Below, in pieces: positions 12,003 to 22,079 of a stretch of 56,524 bases of DNA. Each line of letters starts with the position of its first letter. Within the stretch, counting starts at the first letter, position 1. Origin of the DNA: Brachionus rotundiformis (lineage: Eukaryota; Rotifera; Eurotatoria; Ploima; Brachionidae); contig JAESIW010000118.1 of assembly GCA_016802295.1 (NCBI GenBank), positions 910,885 to 967,408 of the forward strand, given 5' to 3'. The translations under genes were made by a program, and so were the position numbers. The notes beneath the pieces were generated by a model that had not been told where the DNA came from, ran no database searches, and saw only the letters and a list, made by a program, of their open reading frames with translations.

Positions 12003-14138
12003 TTATTTTTTTGGATTCCATAATCTAAGATTGGCCAAAGCAAAGTTAATGTTGGTTATCCAATCGTTGGCCTGATCCCTTGAGTCGGCCGATAGGCGAA
12101 ACTTTTTCAAGTCTTGCTCTTCATCGATCAGCATTTCGAGTGAATACTTTCTGGCACACACATCCCTGGGCAATAGATGAACTTTGTCATTGACACACTT
12201 GGTCAAATTAATGACGCCCAACGGCCCATTCCGGTACTCATCCTCAGGATATTTCCAATAAGAAATGTTATAATTGTTCAAAAAGCACCATCGCCTCTCC
12301 CAAGTGGCAAAACCGCACTTGCTCTCTTCGAACACGCTCATGAAGCCCTTGAGCTCAATTGACTTGCTCGGCATGCACCGAACATTGGCAAACAGCACTC
12401 CGCTAAGCGGTATCGAACTCGAGCTTATGCTAAGCTTGAATTTGGTCCTCAAAATGTCCGCTTGGGTGATCTCAACAGTGTCCACGTGTATAAAATTGGA
12501 CGTCTTGGCTCTCTGTGCGTTCAGTGTGCTCTGATCGGGCACCGTGTACCCTCCACTCGAGCTATGTTGGTGATGAAACTTAAATGGCGAGAAAAACTTG
12601 GCATTCGAGCTCGTGTGCTTGACCTTATGGCCAACATTGGTCGTCACCTCCAGCGTGTAAATGTCTATCTTGACCCTGAAGTTGATGTCTACATTGTTGA
12701 TGGCCATTCGGTTGGGGAAGAGCAGACACGTGTCTTTGCTGGCAATGAGCTCTTGCACGTTTATGACCTGGGTCTGCAGCACTTGAATGCCGTTGCGAAT
12801 CAAGCACAGAAAATAGAAGATGCGTTTCTCATCACCGCTTCTAAGCTTGTTCAAATAGGACTCTTTGATTGGCAGCTGAAGATCGCTAAATATCAACAAG
12901 CCTGTCAAGTCGTTCGACTCGCATTGATCGGCTTTGTCAGCGCTAAGCAGATGTTTTAAACGGTTAATTTCGAACAAGTAGGCTTGTCGTTTCTGGCAAG
13001 AGATTAGCAGTATGCGATTGCATTCGATGTGTTCGTTAGTGGCTGTTAGATCGGTGATGCATCGCTCGAGAGCTATGCCCGTCTGGTGTATAATGTTGTC
13101 CTCGTTTTTGATTAGCTCTTCGAGCTCCTTTATTCTTTCGGTGTATTTGGTTTTTTTGTGCATGTTGTTGTGTTCTTTGGGAGGGGTGGATTTTTGTTTT
13201 TTCTGCTTGGGCATTATTGAGGAGCGACGCACGGACTTTTTTTGTTTTCTGTATTCGCGTATGCTGAACGGTTGAAGGTCGGAGCATGTAGACGACGAGC
13301 CAGCGTCGGTGGCAGGCGGACTGGACACGTCGGCCGAGTAGGACAGTCTATCGGGGCTTTTTTGCATGGTTATTTCTTCGCATTGCTCGTCCAAGCTGTC
13401 GTACTCGTCCTCGAATTCGTCTTCGAACTCGTCCTGGTTCATCAGCGAGCCGGTGTAGTCCGAGGCCGATACAGAATAGGTCTCGGGCGACTCGTCGCTC
13501 GTCTCTTCGAACAGCGACGTGTCTTCGTAGACTTGTTCTTCGATAAATTGGGCTTTTTCGATGTATTCGTCTTGACTGGACTGGAGAGAGCTGATATAGG
13601 TGAGCGAGCCTGAGTTGGAGCTTTTGAGCGAAGCGCTGCCTTTGGTCAACGATTCGAATTTTTCTATTATGCTCTTGGGTTTTATGTTGTCCGTGTTTAT
13701 GAATGAGGACTCGTCTAGGACGGGTTTAGTCGGCTCTGTTGAATCTTGTTTGTGTATGCTGCTCGATGATGTTTTGAACTTTGGCTGAGACTTGGGGCAG
13801 TTGTTTTCGCGCGACATTTGCTCGAATTTTTCTATGATTGACTTTGGTGTGAGGTTTTCGCTTTGTTGATCCGGTTTAGTCTCGAATTTTGACCTGATAC
13901 TTTGGACAGACTGGGATTTTTGCGTTTGGATGGCATTGTTCTTGGGGGTGGTCGACTGGTTTTCTTTGTTGGACCATTTGAATTGTTTTGGTGTAATTTG
14001 AACTTTTGTTTTGGGCTGTGGCACATTCTGCGATTCGTCTTCCCACTGGTTTATTTCGGTAGCCAGCTCATGCAGTCGTCTTCGTCTTTCAATCAATGTT
14101 TGACTTAGGTCATAGAAGTTTTCCTCGTTACGACTCAT
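12003..14138 (-). CDS. ANLN: Anillin
   Basis: A single 711-residue open frame. Anillin scaffolds the cytokinetic ring, linking RhoA, F-actin, myosin II and septins at the cleavage furrow. The N-terminal helix (LSQTLIERRRRLHELATEI, from residue 11) resembles the N-terminus of animal anillins. The middle (about 90-320) is disordered and acidic, with a repeated SIIEKFE motif (100-106, 156-162) and a looser copy SIRSKFE (80-86). The anillin homology domain covers roughly 330-560. The C-terminal PH domain (about 590-708) contains WERRWCFLNNYNISYWKYP and ends in NLRLWNPKK, both typical of anillin. At 711 residues it is shorter than human anillin (about 1120); most of the difference is in the N-terminal region. 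The absence of introns over 2.1 kb is notable but shared with the HDAC main exon. The identification is firm. Confidence 0.93.
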   Translation of the reverse strand: MSRNEENFYDLSQTLIERRRRLHELATEINQWEDESQNVPQPKTKVQITPKQFKWSNKENQSTTPKNNAIQTQKSQSVQSIRSKFETKPDQQSENLTPKSIIEKFEQMSRENNCPKSQPKFKTSSSSIHKQDSTEPTKPVLDESSFINTDNIKPKSIIEKFESLTKGSASLKSSNSGSLTYISSLQSSQDEYIEKAQFIEEQVYEDTSLFEETSDESPETYSVSASDYTGSLMNQDEFEDEFEDEYDSLDEQCEEITMQKSPDRLSYSADVSSPPATDAGSSSTCSDLQPFSIREYRKQKKSVRRSSIMPKQKKQKSTPPKEHNNMHKKTKYTERIKELEELIKNEDNIIHQTGIALERCITDLTATNEHIECNRILLISCQKRQAYLFEINRLKHLLSADKADQCESNDLTGLLIFSDLQLPIKESYLNKLRSGDEKRIFYFLCLIRNGIQVLQTQVINVQELIASKDTCLLFPNRMAINNVDINFRVKIDIYTLEVTTNVGHKVKHTSSNAKFFSPFKFHHQHSSSGGYTVPDQSTLNAQRAKTSNFIHVDTVEITQADILRTKFKLSISSSSIPLSGVLFANVRCMPSKSIELKGFMSVFEESKCGFATWERRWCFLNNYNISYWKYPEDEYRNGPLGVINLTKCVNDKVHLLPRDVCARKYSLEMLIDEEQDLKKFRLSADSRDQANDWITNINFALANLRLWNPKK

Positions 14139-14450
14139 TTTGGCTAACTACTTTGTCTCCGATCTCGAATAAACTAGTTTTGAATGAAATAGAAATTCAA
14201 ATAAAAACGCCAAACAAAATTCATTGCATACAAAACGGCATTTTGTTTTATTTTCAAAAGGTCAGCAATTTGAACAGACCACCGTTTTGTCTTAATGTTA
14301 AGAAAATTTTCTTTCTTCGAAATAAGTAAGAAAAGGCTTTGAAAAACAGAAGAGCGCAGAAATGCTAAAAGCTAATCAATGGTGCTCAATAGGGATATTA
14401 CACAATCTCTTCAGCAAAATATGGCGTCAATAAGTCATACCAGAAGGTTA

Positions 14451-15389
14451 AGATGTCTTATAAGTTGTCCTAGGACCGCTCCTTTTCGTTATCTACATCA
14501 ACGATATGTCTGATAAAGTAAATCACGTCCTCAAGCTATTCGCGGATTACAGTAAGTTCATTGCAACCATTTGTAATGTCAACGACCTGGTATTGCTTCA
14601 ACAGGATCTTGAGGCACTAACTAAGTGGTCCACAACCTGGCAGATGCTGTTCAGTACTGAAAAATGCAAAGTAATGGAATTCAGCAGATCAGGCCAGTAC
14701 AAGTACTCGGACATAGACCTCTGCACGGGTGTGATGAGGTCAGCACTCAATCAAACTAATGTTGAAAAAGATCTGATAGTCACCTTTGCGAGCAATCTCA
14801 AGTTCTCCAGCCATATCAAAGCCCAAACTAATAAGGCCATCTCCATCCTTGGACAGCTAAGACGAACGTTCAGATTCTGGACCAATGCTACCTTAAAAAC
14901 ACTATACTGAACATATGTCATGTCAGGCCACATTTGGAGTATGCAGTAGTGGTTTGGAGCCCCTACACTGGCAAGGACAGCAAGATTCTTGAGAAAGTAC
15001 AACGAAGAGCAACAAAACTCGTTCCGAGAATCCGTAACCTCAGTTATAGCGATCGCCTTTACATCTTGGGATTGTCCACTCTGAACGAACGAAGGACCAG
15101 AGAAGACATGATCCAAATGTTCAAGATTAGAAACGGCTTAAATAGCATAGATTGGGTCAGGTCTCCTCCCCTTTGCAGCTCGCTTTCCCAACCCGGACCA
15201 GTCCAGGGTATTAGAGGGCACAAGAGGTGTCTCTCGGTCCAAGCACCTACCAACTGCGCCCAGCGTGAAAACTTTTTCATAAATCGTGTCATTAGAGTGT
15301 GGAATAGTCTACCTGAGACAGTAATCAGTGCCTCATCTGTAAACCAGTACAAGAACAATCTCGACGTTTATTGTTATTATTATAATTGA
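14451..15389 (+). pseudogene. CR1/jockey-like reverse transcriptase fragment (dead)
   Basis: The C-terminal half of a non-LTR retrotransposon ORF2. Readable blocks are VLGPLLFVIYIND (14467-14505), the catalytic-loop block now LFADYSK instead of LFADDTK, the WSTTWQMLFSTEKCKVM block, and after 14934 the thumb and C-terminal blocks VQRRATKLVPR, LSYSDRLYILGLSTL and VWNSLPETV. It is inactive for three visible reasons: the second catalytic Asp is Tyr, a stop and frameshift lie between 14908 and 14934, and a stop precedes VVLGP. Upstream sequence (14330-14460) is too decayed to read. It occupies the divergent spacer between anillin and the membrane protein gene. Confidence 0.85.
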
Positions 15390-15394
15390 ACTTC

Positions 15395-16100
15395 GAAAAA
15401 GGCAACAAAATGTTATGTGATAATTGGAGAGGAATAACACTGCTACTAATAGCAGGCAGGGCGTTTTGCGCAATAATTCTGGGAAGAATTAAATTTGCTT
15501 TACTTAGAGAAAAATAGGAGAATGCATTGGTCAGATATTTACCCTAAAGAATACCATAAAATATAATTGAATAGGCTGTTGATTCTTAACTTTTTCGACT
15601 TCAAGAGGCCCTTTGACAGTTTACACAGAGAAACGCATTGGACCATACTTAGAACTTATGGTACACCACAGTAGATAGTTAACATAATAAAACAATGAGA
15701 ACTTCGAGTGTAGGATAATTCTAATGGGAAAAGGACAATCTGAAAGCTTCAAAGTGTGTACAGGAGTAAGACGAGAATGAGTTTTATATCTACCATATCG
15801 GTTAAGTTATGATACCTCAACACCGAGAGGTAGACAATCGAAGTTAACAAAAAAACTTGAAGATCTAGACTTGGCCGATGATTTGGTGTTTAAAACAAAT
15901 AGATAATTAAATATGTATATGAAAATGCTAAGAAAAGATACAGAGAGGAAACAAAAATCAAGATATGCAGCACAGTAATAAAAGCTATACTGGTGTACAG
16001 AAATGAATGCTGAGAAATGTCTAAGTTAGATAGAAAAAGCCTGAATACCTTCTACACTGGTAGTCTTAAAAGGATTCTTGGTAAACAATGAGCTGAAACA
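15395..16100 (+). pseudogene. Second, different non-LTR reverse transcriptase fragment (dead)
   Basis: Directly after the first fragment come blocks of another reverse transcriptase in normal 5'-3' order but with many stops and shifts: DNWRGITLL (near 15420), a FDFKRPFDSLHRETHW block (near 15597), ESFKVCTGVR (near 15743), LEDLDLADDLVF (near 15856; the usual F/Y of the catalytic FADD box is Leu), and a C-terminal block resembling 'SVLLYGAECW' (near 15975). These blocks are RTE-like and differ from the CR1/jockey blocks of the neighbour, so this is a separate insertion. The (ATA)n run at 16281 may be its 3' tail. Confidence 0.75.
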
Positions 16101-16279
16101 TTGAAAATTAGAAAAGTATCATTAGTTTAGCTTATTTTTTGAAAATAAAATAAATCAAGGAATTTTTCAAAATTATCTTACTATAAAAAATATATAATTC
16201 TATCAAGAAATTATTATTTTTAATTAAAAAATTGAATATTTTAATTTGTCCATTGTGTTCTAACTAAATGTATTAAATA

Positions 16280-16280
<1 letters not shown>

Positions 16281-16308
<28 letters not shown>
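16281..16308. repeat. (ATA)n microsatellite
   Basis: About nine ATA/AAT units lie just downstream of the dead reverse transcriptase. It could be the 3' tail of that element or an independent microsatellite. Confidence 0.8.
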
Positions 16309-16312
<4 letters not shown>

Positions 16313-16533
16313 TTAATAAAAAATAGATATCACGAAATTCAAAATTTAATTAGTTAAAATTGATATATCATAAATAGAGAGTAGGAATAGATTCTAATGA
16401 TACCATTTTAAAAAATTTCCATTTTGTTATTCTTATGCAAATTTTTCAAAATTTTGTCAGCCTAATATTTTTATTTAGAATGATTTTATTTTATTGTTAA
16501 GATAATACAAAATATTTAATTTTTTATCAAGAA

Positions 16534-17664
16534 ATGTCTAATTTCAGAAGCACCCCGGAAAATCTAAACCACGAGCCAAAGCTTCATCAATCAAGACTTT
16601 ATCCAAAGAGAAGCTTGAGCTTGCGCAGATATCGTACTAAAAACGGTGTGTTCCATTTCAAGCAAGACGATAAAGACTCTGGTATGTGCTCAACTGAGGA
16701 ATTCAGTACCCACCTGAAGTTGGAAAAAATCGCTGACCTCAAATTACCATCCAAGAAACCCATTTCAAATGGCAAAAAGCAAGAAATGTCATGTCTGGTT
16801 GAATTTGGTGAATCAAGCAAAAATGACCTGCACACTCCATGCACCATTCTAATAGACGAATGCGAAGATCCTAGAGACAGAGTAAAGTCAAGCTCAAATT
16901 TGTCTGATTATAAGGGAAATATACTGGAATACTTGGTCAAAAATCAAAAAAACTTTAGCACTAATTCAGCGATTGCAAATATAGCTAGTGCGGCCGCTGC
17001 CAATTCAGACCAGGACCCTTCTAGCCAGGGCCAAAATTTTCTAGAGACTCTAATGGATCTGATGCATCCACCGTTGAATATTACTTCACAGTTTGACCTA
17101 AGTTCATCGGCCTCCAATGATCCTATTGATGTTGATTTTAGAGCTTGCCAAAAAATTCAAGCTGGCCTCAACCAAATAGACCAGTATGCTGGCCTGAACC
17201 AAAAAATTCTTATAAATGACCAAATAATGATTAATTGTTTAGAATATTTGGATTATATTAACAATAAGCATAATCATGACAGACATATTCAGATAATTAG
17301 AAATAAAATATCCGGTTTTATTCTCCTTACTGGAGTATTTTTGATTGTTTTTTCGCTGGCCGTTTTGGTCTTTTATTCAATGACTCATGTTTTATCTAAA
17401 TCAGATAATGCATTGGATCCTAGTTCAAGTTTTATTAGTCTGTCAGCTAAGAAAAATGCGCCAAATGAGAACATTTTAAAGATAGAAATAGATTTTTTTT
17501 TAAGAAATATATTGATGCGGGTTAACGCTACCAAAGTTAACCAGGACGCATTGTCCAGACTTAGAAACCATCTTTTAGATGATTTACAAAGCATATTTAG
17601 CCATGAGACCAATTTGACAGACCCGTATCGCTATTTTAAGCATGCAATTTCTGATTTTAGCTAA
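16534..17664 (+). CDS. Unknown single-pass membrane protein
   Basis: A 376-residue open frame with no family recognised. Residues 1-255 are polar, with a basic N-terminal patch (KRSLSLRRYRTK, 25-36), an Ala run near 150 and an acidic middle. One strongly hydrophobic segment spans about 260-283 and is preceded by basic residues. The C-terminal 90 residues contain two N-glycosylation sequons (NAT and NLT), which suggests a type II topology with the C-terminus outside. Codon use and composition look coding throughout, so the gene is credible. The start is uncertain: an acceptor-like TCTAATTTCAG overlaps codons 2-5, and if it is used the first in-frame Met is residue 51. The gene is transcribed away from anillin, with dead retroelements between them. 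Confidence 0.7.
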   Translation: MSNFRSTPENLNHEPKLHQSRLYPKRSLSLRRYRTKNGVFHFKQDDKDSGMCSTEEFSTHLKLEKIADLKLPSKKPISNGKKQEMSCLVEFGESSKNDLHTPCTILIDECEDPRDRVKSSSNLSDYKGNILEYLVKNQKNFSTNSAIANIASAAAANSDQDPSSQGQNFLETLMDLMHPPLNITSQFDLSSSASNDPIDVDFRACQKIQAGLNQIDQYAGLNQKILINDQIMINCLEYLDYINNKHNHDRHIQIIRNKISGFILLTGVFLIVFSLAVLVFYSMTHVLSKSDNALDPSSSFISLSAKKNAPNENILKIEIDFFLRNILMRVNATKVNQDALSRLRNHLLDDLQSIFSHETNLTDPYRYFKHAISDFS

Positions 17665-18043
17665 CCATTATTGGAATTTTGCACAGTTAAATATTTTTAC
17701 ACATAGATAAAAATAAATATTACAGTTCTGCATTTTTGTTTTATTTTGTTCCGAAGATTCCAATTGCCAAATTGTTGACACAAAATGTAAAAATTGTAGA
17801 AATAAACAGTATGATTCTAAGTATGTTATCTAGCCAGAGGTATTCAGGTTCTTGATTAATTAATTAAAAGAAAAAACAAATTATTCAATATTTAAATTAA
17901 AAGAAGAAGTTGACTTAGACATTATAATCATTTAACAAATAAATTTTTGATAATTAATTTTTAACATTTAAATATAACAAATAATTGGTATACATGAATA
18001 TTACAAACGTAGTTTTTAACCATGTTTTTGACCAGGATACATT

Positions 18044-18282
18044 GAAAATACTTAAAGAATACATGTATGCATTCTTTAAGTATTCAAAGTATTCTTTTGG
18101 ACTAAAAAATAAATCATTTTTCAATTCTATATTCCAGAATACTCAAAAAATACATATTCCTAGCTTTACTTTTACAGAAATACATCACTGTATTTGAAAA
18201 TACATGTTTATGCATTCTATTTGCGTAAAGTATGCTTACATATATTCGACAATACATAAATATGTATTCTCTAAGTATTTTC
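18044..18282. mobile_element. MITE-like element with about 26-bp terminal inverted repeats
   Basis: The left end GAAAATACTTAAAGAATACA and the right end (reverse complement GAAAATACTTAGAGAATACA) match with one mismatch over 20 bp, with weaker similarity beyond. The interior is full of TGTATTC/GAATACA words in both orientations, including a perfect-armed hairpin at 18050-18079. The element is about 240 bp and encodes nothing convincing. Target-site duplications were not clear by eye. Confidence 0.55.
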
Positions 18283-18368
18283 GATCTAATAAATTTTGAA
18301 AAATTTAATTTAAACAGTTTGATGTTTTACTTTTTTAAATTATTTTATAAAAAAATTTATTCATTTTT

Positions 18369-18475
18369 GATTTGTAAAATTGATTTTATATCATTTAAAT
18401 AAATGGAGTGTTAATCGGTCTTTATAACAATGGCACTAGCCTGTTGATTAACCTTGAAATTGAATTGAATTGACT
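18369..18475 (+). repeat. Dispersed repeat, copy 2, with AATTG tail
   Basis: This is the plus-strand copy of the segment at 11041-11130. Here the shared sequence ends in GAAATTGAATTGAATTGA, a short tandem AATTG-type tail typical of 5'-truncated non-LTR elements (CR1/L2-like tails) and of SINEs that borrow them. Confidence 0.65.
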
Positions 18476-18877
18476 ACGATGAACTGACTGAGAACCAAAG
18501 TAACTAATTTAAATTCTACTCTAATTCGTCTCTTTTCCCCTGTCCATGCATTTGTCTTTCAGTATACTTATCTTGAATGACGTTTTTGATTTAAAACTTA
18601 AATTCAAATCGTCTTTTTTATCTAAATTAAAAATTCTTATATTTTTTGCAAGGTCAATATTTCCACAATCAGTAATTAATTTGTGTCATTAATTGGCTTG
18701 TCTAATTGCTTAATTTTATAGAATAAAAAATAACAAAAAACATTTATCTATTTTATCTTTTTTGTCATATGACCGGCATTGATCACACACAATTAATAAA
18801 ATTATAGATGTATTTTCAATGAGTTTAAAATATTTTTTCGTATAATTTTATTTGATTCATATAATATTTAAAAAAAA

Positions 18878-19285
18878 TTATTTTGAATTGCAGGCATTTG
18901 TTTGGCAACAATCTGTTACCAATCTAAAATTTTCATTTACTAACTCTCCAGGTACACAATTACCTGCACATCGCTTAAAAACAAAAGCTGAACTATTTGG
19001 ATAAACAAATCTATCAGTCTATAGACAAATATACAAAAAGATTAAACTTTTTATAACTTTTTTGACATTTACTCGACAGTTTGTCTGCACTGGACCACAC
19101 GATGTTAGCCTCGGAACCTCATATGGGATATTGTTTAAGACAGGTGGTCCACAATTGTTGCATGTATAGCATTCAAGGGAACAAGCAAAATCAATAAAAA
19201 CACCTTTAAAATAAGTTATCTATCTTTTAAGATAAATTATGACCATACTTAAATAAACAAAGATTGAGAACAAAACTAATTTCAT
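18878..19285 (-). CDS. Ly6/uPAR (three-finger) domain protein, three exons
   Basis: Reconstructed on the minus strand from exons 19285-19249, 19203-19073 and 19018-18878, with GT-AG introns of 45 and 54 bp. Frames join cleanly to 102 residues. It starts with a signal peptide (MKLVLFSIFVYLSVFIDFACS) and continues LECYTCNNC. The mature part has ten cysteines in Ly6-like order and ends DCCQTNACNSK, matching the family's CC...CN terminus. Ly6 proteins are small secreted or GPI-anchored modulators of receptors (for example nicotinic receptors), septate junctions and signalling. No hydrophobic GPI-attachment tail follows CNSK, so this form is probably secreted, unless a further exon adds one. It is easily missed because every exon is shorter than 150 bp. 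The donors (GTATGG, GTAAAT) and acceptors look good. The exact paralogue is unknown. Confidence 0.75.
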
Positions 19286-19699
19286 TTTATAAATCTTATT
19301 TTTCTGATAAATAATTTGAATAATCCAGAATTTAAACCTTAATTTTAGATAAAATGAACTTAAATAGAATACAGAATACGATGATCACAAAAATCATAAA
19401 AAGTCATAAAAATCTATTAATATAAACTTTAAAAATAAATTCATCTTAAATTAGTTTTAATTTTATCATAAAATGTAGATCAATTTAGACTATGATCAGT
19501 ATCAATTTTTTTCTTAATTAATTAAATAAAATTTTTCAAACAAAAAATGAGATAAAAAATATTTAATTTTGCAAATTAAAATAAATAAATTATAAATTTT
19601 AAATTAATCTTTGGATTAAAATAAACCAATTGATTAGTATCAGTAGCATAAATTAAACTTCAAATGATAAATTTAAAATAATCTAGTTAGTATAAAACA

Positions 19700-21969
19700 A
19701 TGAACCCTAGCTACATCTTCGTTTTAGCCACAATGGCCTTGGCTACTGGAGCTTCAGATATCCAAGAAAGCACACATAATAGAGTTAGCCATGTGCAGCA
19801 AATTGAGAATCCCAAATGGCATAAAGAGATGATATTGTGTGCTGATTTTAGTCAAGTTTCGCAGTTTATTCGCTCAGAGATTGAGCCCCACTTAGAACCA
19901 GTGCTGAATTTGTTGCCAGAATTTTACCAAATTATCCTGAGAGAGGAAACAAAGTTGAGAATAAACATAGCTTCATGCACATTTTTCTCTCTTGTTGCAT
20001 TTATTTTTTTATCTACTTGGTTCTTTGTGTCCAGATCGGCCAAAAACAAAAGACTTGACTGTACCACACAGTACCAAAACGAACTAGTCAGCCTAAATCT
20101 AAAGATAAAAGAGCTCTCATTGCAAAACGAGCTTTTGGTGACCGAAGCGGTCGACCTAGGCTCCAAACTTGATAGATCTGAGTCTCTTTTGAAAATTAAA
20201 GAAACCCAATTAGTCGAATTAAATGAGAAAATCTCAACAATAGACAATTTAAACCAATCTTTAAAAGACCAAGTTGATACAATTAGTATTAATGAACAAA
20301 ATGTCCAATTTGAACTGGACACTCTAAAACAAAGCAATGAATTGTTAAAGATTGACCAAAAAGAATCCAAATTTCTATTAGATAACTTAAAGATATTAGA
20401 ATCTCAACTTAGACAAGAATTGTCCGAAAAACAGACAAGCATAGATAAACTAGAATCGTTATTGTCATTGAAACCAAATTTAGACTGTATTAACCAAGAA
20501 TGTGCCAAGATAATAGCTAAATTGAAAAACGAAATAGAAAATTTGGAGTCCAAGATAGAACAATGTGGACAGCTGAATGTCTCTAACAGGACCGAGCTTG
20601 AGCAAAAGGAGTCTTTGATCACAAGCCTAGAGATAAAATTAGATGAAAAAGATCGCTTATTAAAAGAAAGCGAAATGCAGATAAACCTATTGAACGACTT
20701 AAGGCAAAAAGACGCCAAAAAACACTTCAAGTCGATGAGCGAAATGGAGACCAAGTTGAGGAAATTGTCGTGCGAATCGGAAAAAATAGACCATTTGCGC
20801 GAACAATTGAAGATTAAGCAGGAAAGAGTGCAAGAATTGGAAACACAAATGGTCAATATGGGAAAAACATGGAATACAGAGAGGCAAAAATATGAAAAAC
20901 AAACTCATGAAAATTGGATGAATGGCAAAAATCTTGAACAAGAGCTCAAAGAAACCAAGGCTAAATTAAACAGCTTGAAAAATGCTTACAACGAATTAAA
21001 GGATTTTGGTAATCAGACAGACATGCATAGCAAGTACTGGTACAAAGATAGTTTAAGTAACGAGAGAAAGACAGATCAGCAATTGCAGATAGATACCAGT
21101 CAAAATGAGTCATCACGCCCATCGTCGGCCACGTCCAGTAGTTCTGGNNNNNNNNNNNNNNNNNNNNNNNNNNNNNNNNNNNNNNNNNNNNNNNNNNNNN
21201 NNNNNNNNNNNNNNNNNNNNNNNNNNNNNNNNNNNNNNNNNNNNNNNNNNNNNNNNNNNNNNNNNNNNNNNNNNNNNNNNNNNNNNNNNNNNNNNNNNNN
21301 NNNNNNNNNNNNNNNNNNNNNNNNNNNNNNNNNNNNNNNNNNNNNNNNNNNNNNNNNNNNNNNNNNNNNNNNNNNNNNNNNNNNNNNNNNNNNNNNNNNN
21401 NNNNNNNNNNNNNNNNCTCAAAGAAACCAAGGCTAAATTAAACAGCTTGAAAAATGCTTACAACGAATTAAAGGATTTTGGTAATCAAACAGACATGCAT
21501 AGCAAGTACTGGTACAAGGATAGTTTAAGTAACGAGAGAAAGACAGATCAGCAATTGCAGATAGATACCAGCCAAAATGAGTCATCACGCCCATCGTCGG
21601 CCACGTCCAGTAGTTCTGGTATTAACAGTGGAATTAGTGGGACTCACATGCCAGCTTATTATGCCAGATCTCCTTTCCAGTATTCATATAATCAGGATTA
21701 CGAAACACAGTTAAGATCCAAAAGGTATTATTATCAACTATTGAACGTAATGATGACGCAGTCCAGAAGTGCTTGCTCCTCGCAGCAGCCTTCACCATGT
21801 GCTAATTTTCCAACTTCGGCCTCGTATCCCAATTCACTTAATAGTAGCTAAATAAAATTTAAATTTTTTTATCTTTTTTTAATTTTTTTATTCAGATTCA
21901 ATACATCAAAATGGTAATCAAATTATAAGTGATAATAAAAGTGAGACAAATGAGCAAAGTAATGTTTAA
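19700..21969 (+). CDS. TANGO1: TANGO1/cTAGE5-like ER exit site protein (interrupted by gap)
   Basis: A signal peptide (residues 1-18), a short lumenal segment, one membrane helix (about 88-110) and then about 330 residues of cytosolic coiled coil. The block KYEKQTHENWMNGKNLEQEL aligns with the TANGO1/MIA2 block around HEKKAHENWLKARAAER, and the order signal peptide-TM-coiled coil also fits. These proteins organise COPII carriers for bulky cargo at ER exit sites. No SH3 domain lies in the lumenal part, so it resembles the short TANGO1/cTAGE5 form. A 269-base N-gap (21148-21416) is flanked by duplicate sequence. Collapsing the 472-bp duplication restores one frame. The C-terminus probably uses a 52-bp intron (21844-21895) and ends at 21969 (581 residues when collapsed); without it, translation stops at 21851 after PNSLNSS. 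Ser-rich and Gln/Pro-containing sequence follows the coiled coil. Confidence 0.68.
20945..21619. repeat. Near-identical copies flanking the N-gap (probable assembly artefact)
   Basis: 20945-21147 and 21417-21619 are 203-bp copies with three single-base differences that I can see. The gap lies exactly between them. The offset of 472 bp is not a multiple of three, so a real duplication of this size would break the coiled-coil reading frame. Two haplotype contigs scaffolded end to end would give this pattern. Confidence 0.85.
21148..21416. other. Assembly gap (269 N)
   Basis: A run of unknown bases inside the TANGO1-like gene. It may contain no real sequence if the flanks are overlapping haplotypes. 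Confidence 0.99.
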
Positions 21970-22079
21970 AAAGAAGACAATCTATTTTTGGATTTATATT
22001 AATGTTGCGTTTGAAAAAAATAAAAATTTATTTTAAATTTCAGCTTTTAATTATTTTATTTAAGCTTAACAATAATAAA

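Noticed and set aside
12462..13613. Plus-strand open frames across anillin
   Set aside because: These are antisense shadows; the minus-strand frame encodes the recognisable anillin domains.
16261..16320. CRISPR-like or tandem-array interpretation of the ATA repeats
   Set aside because: These are simple microsatellites without spacers, in a eukaryotic genome.
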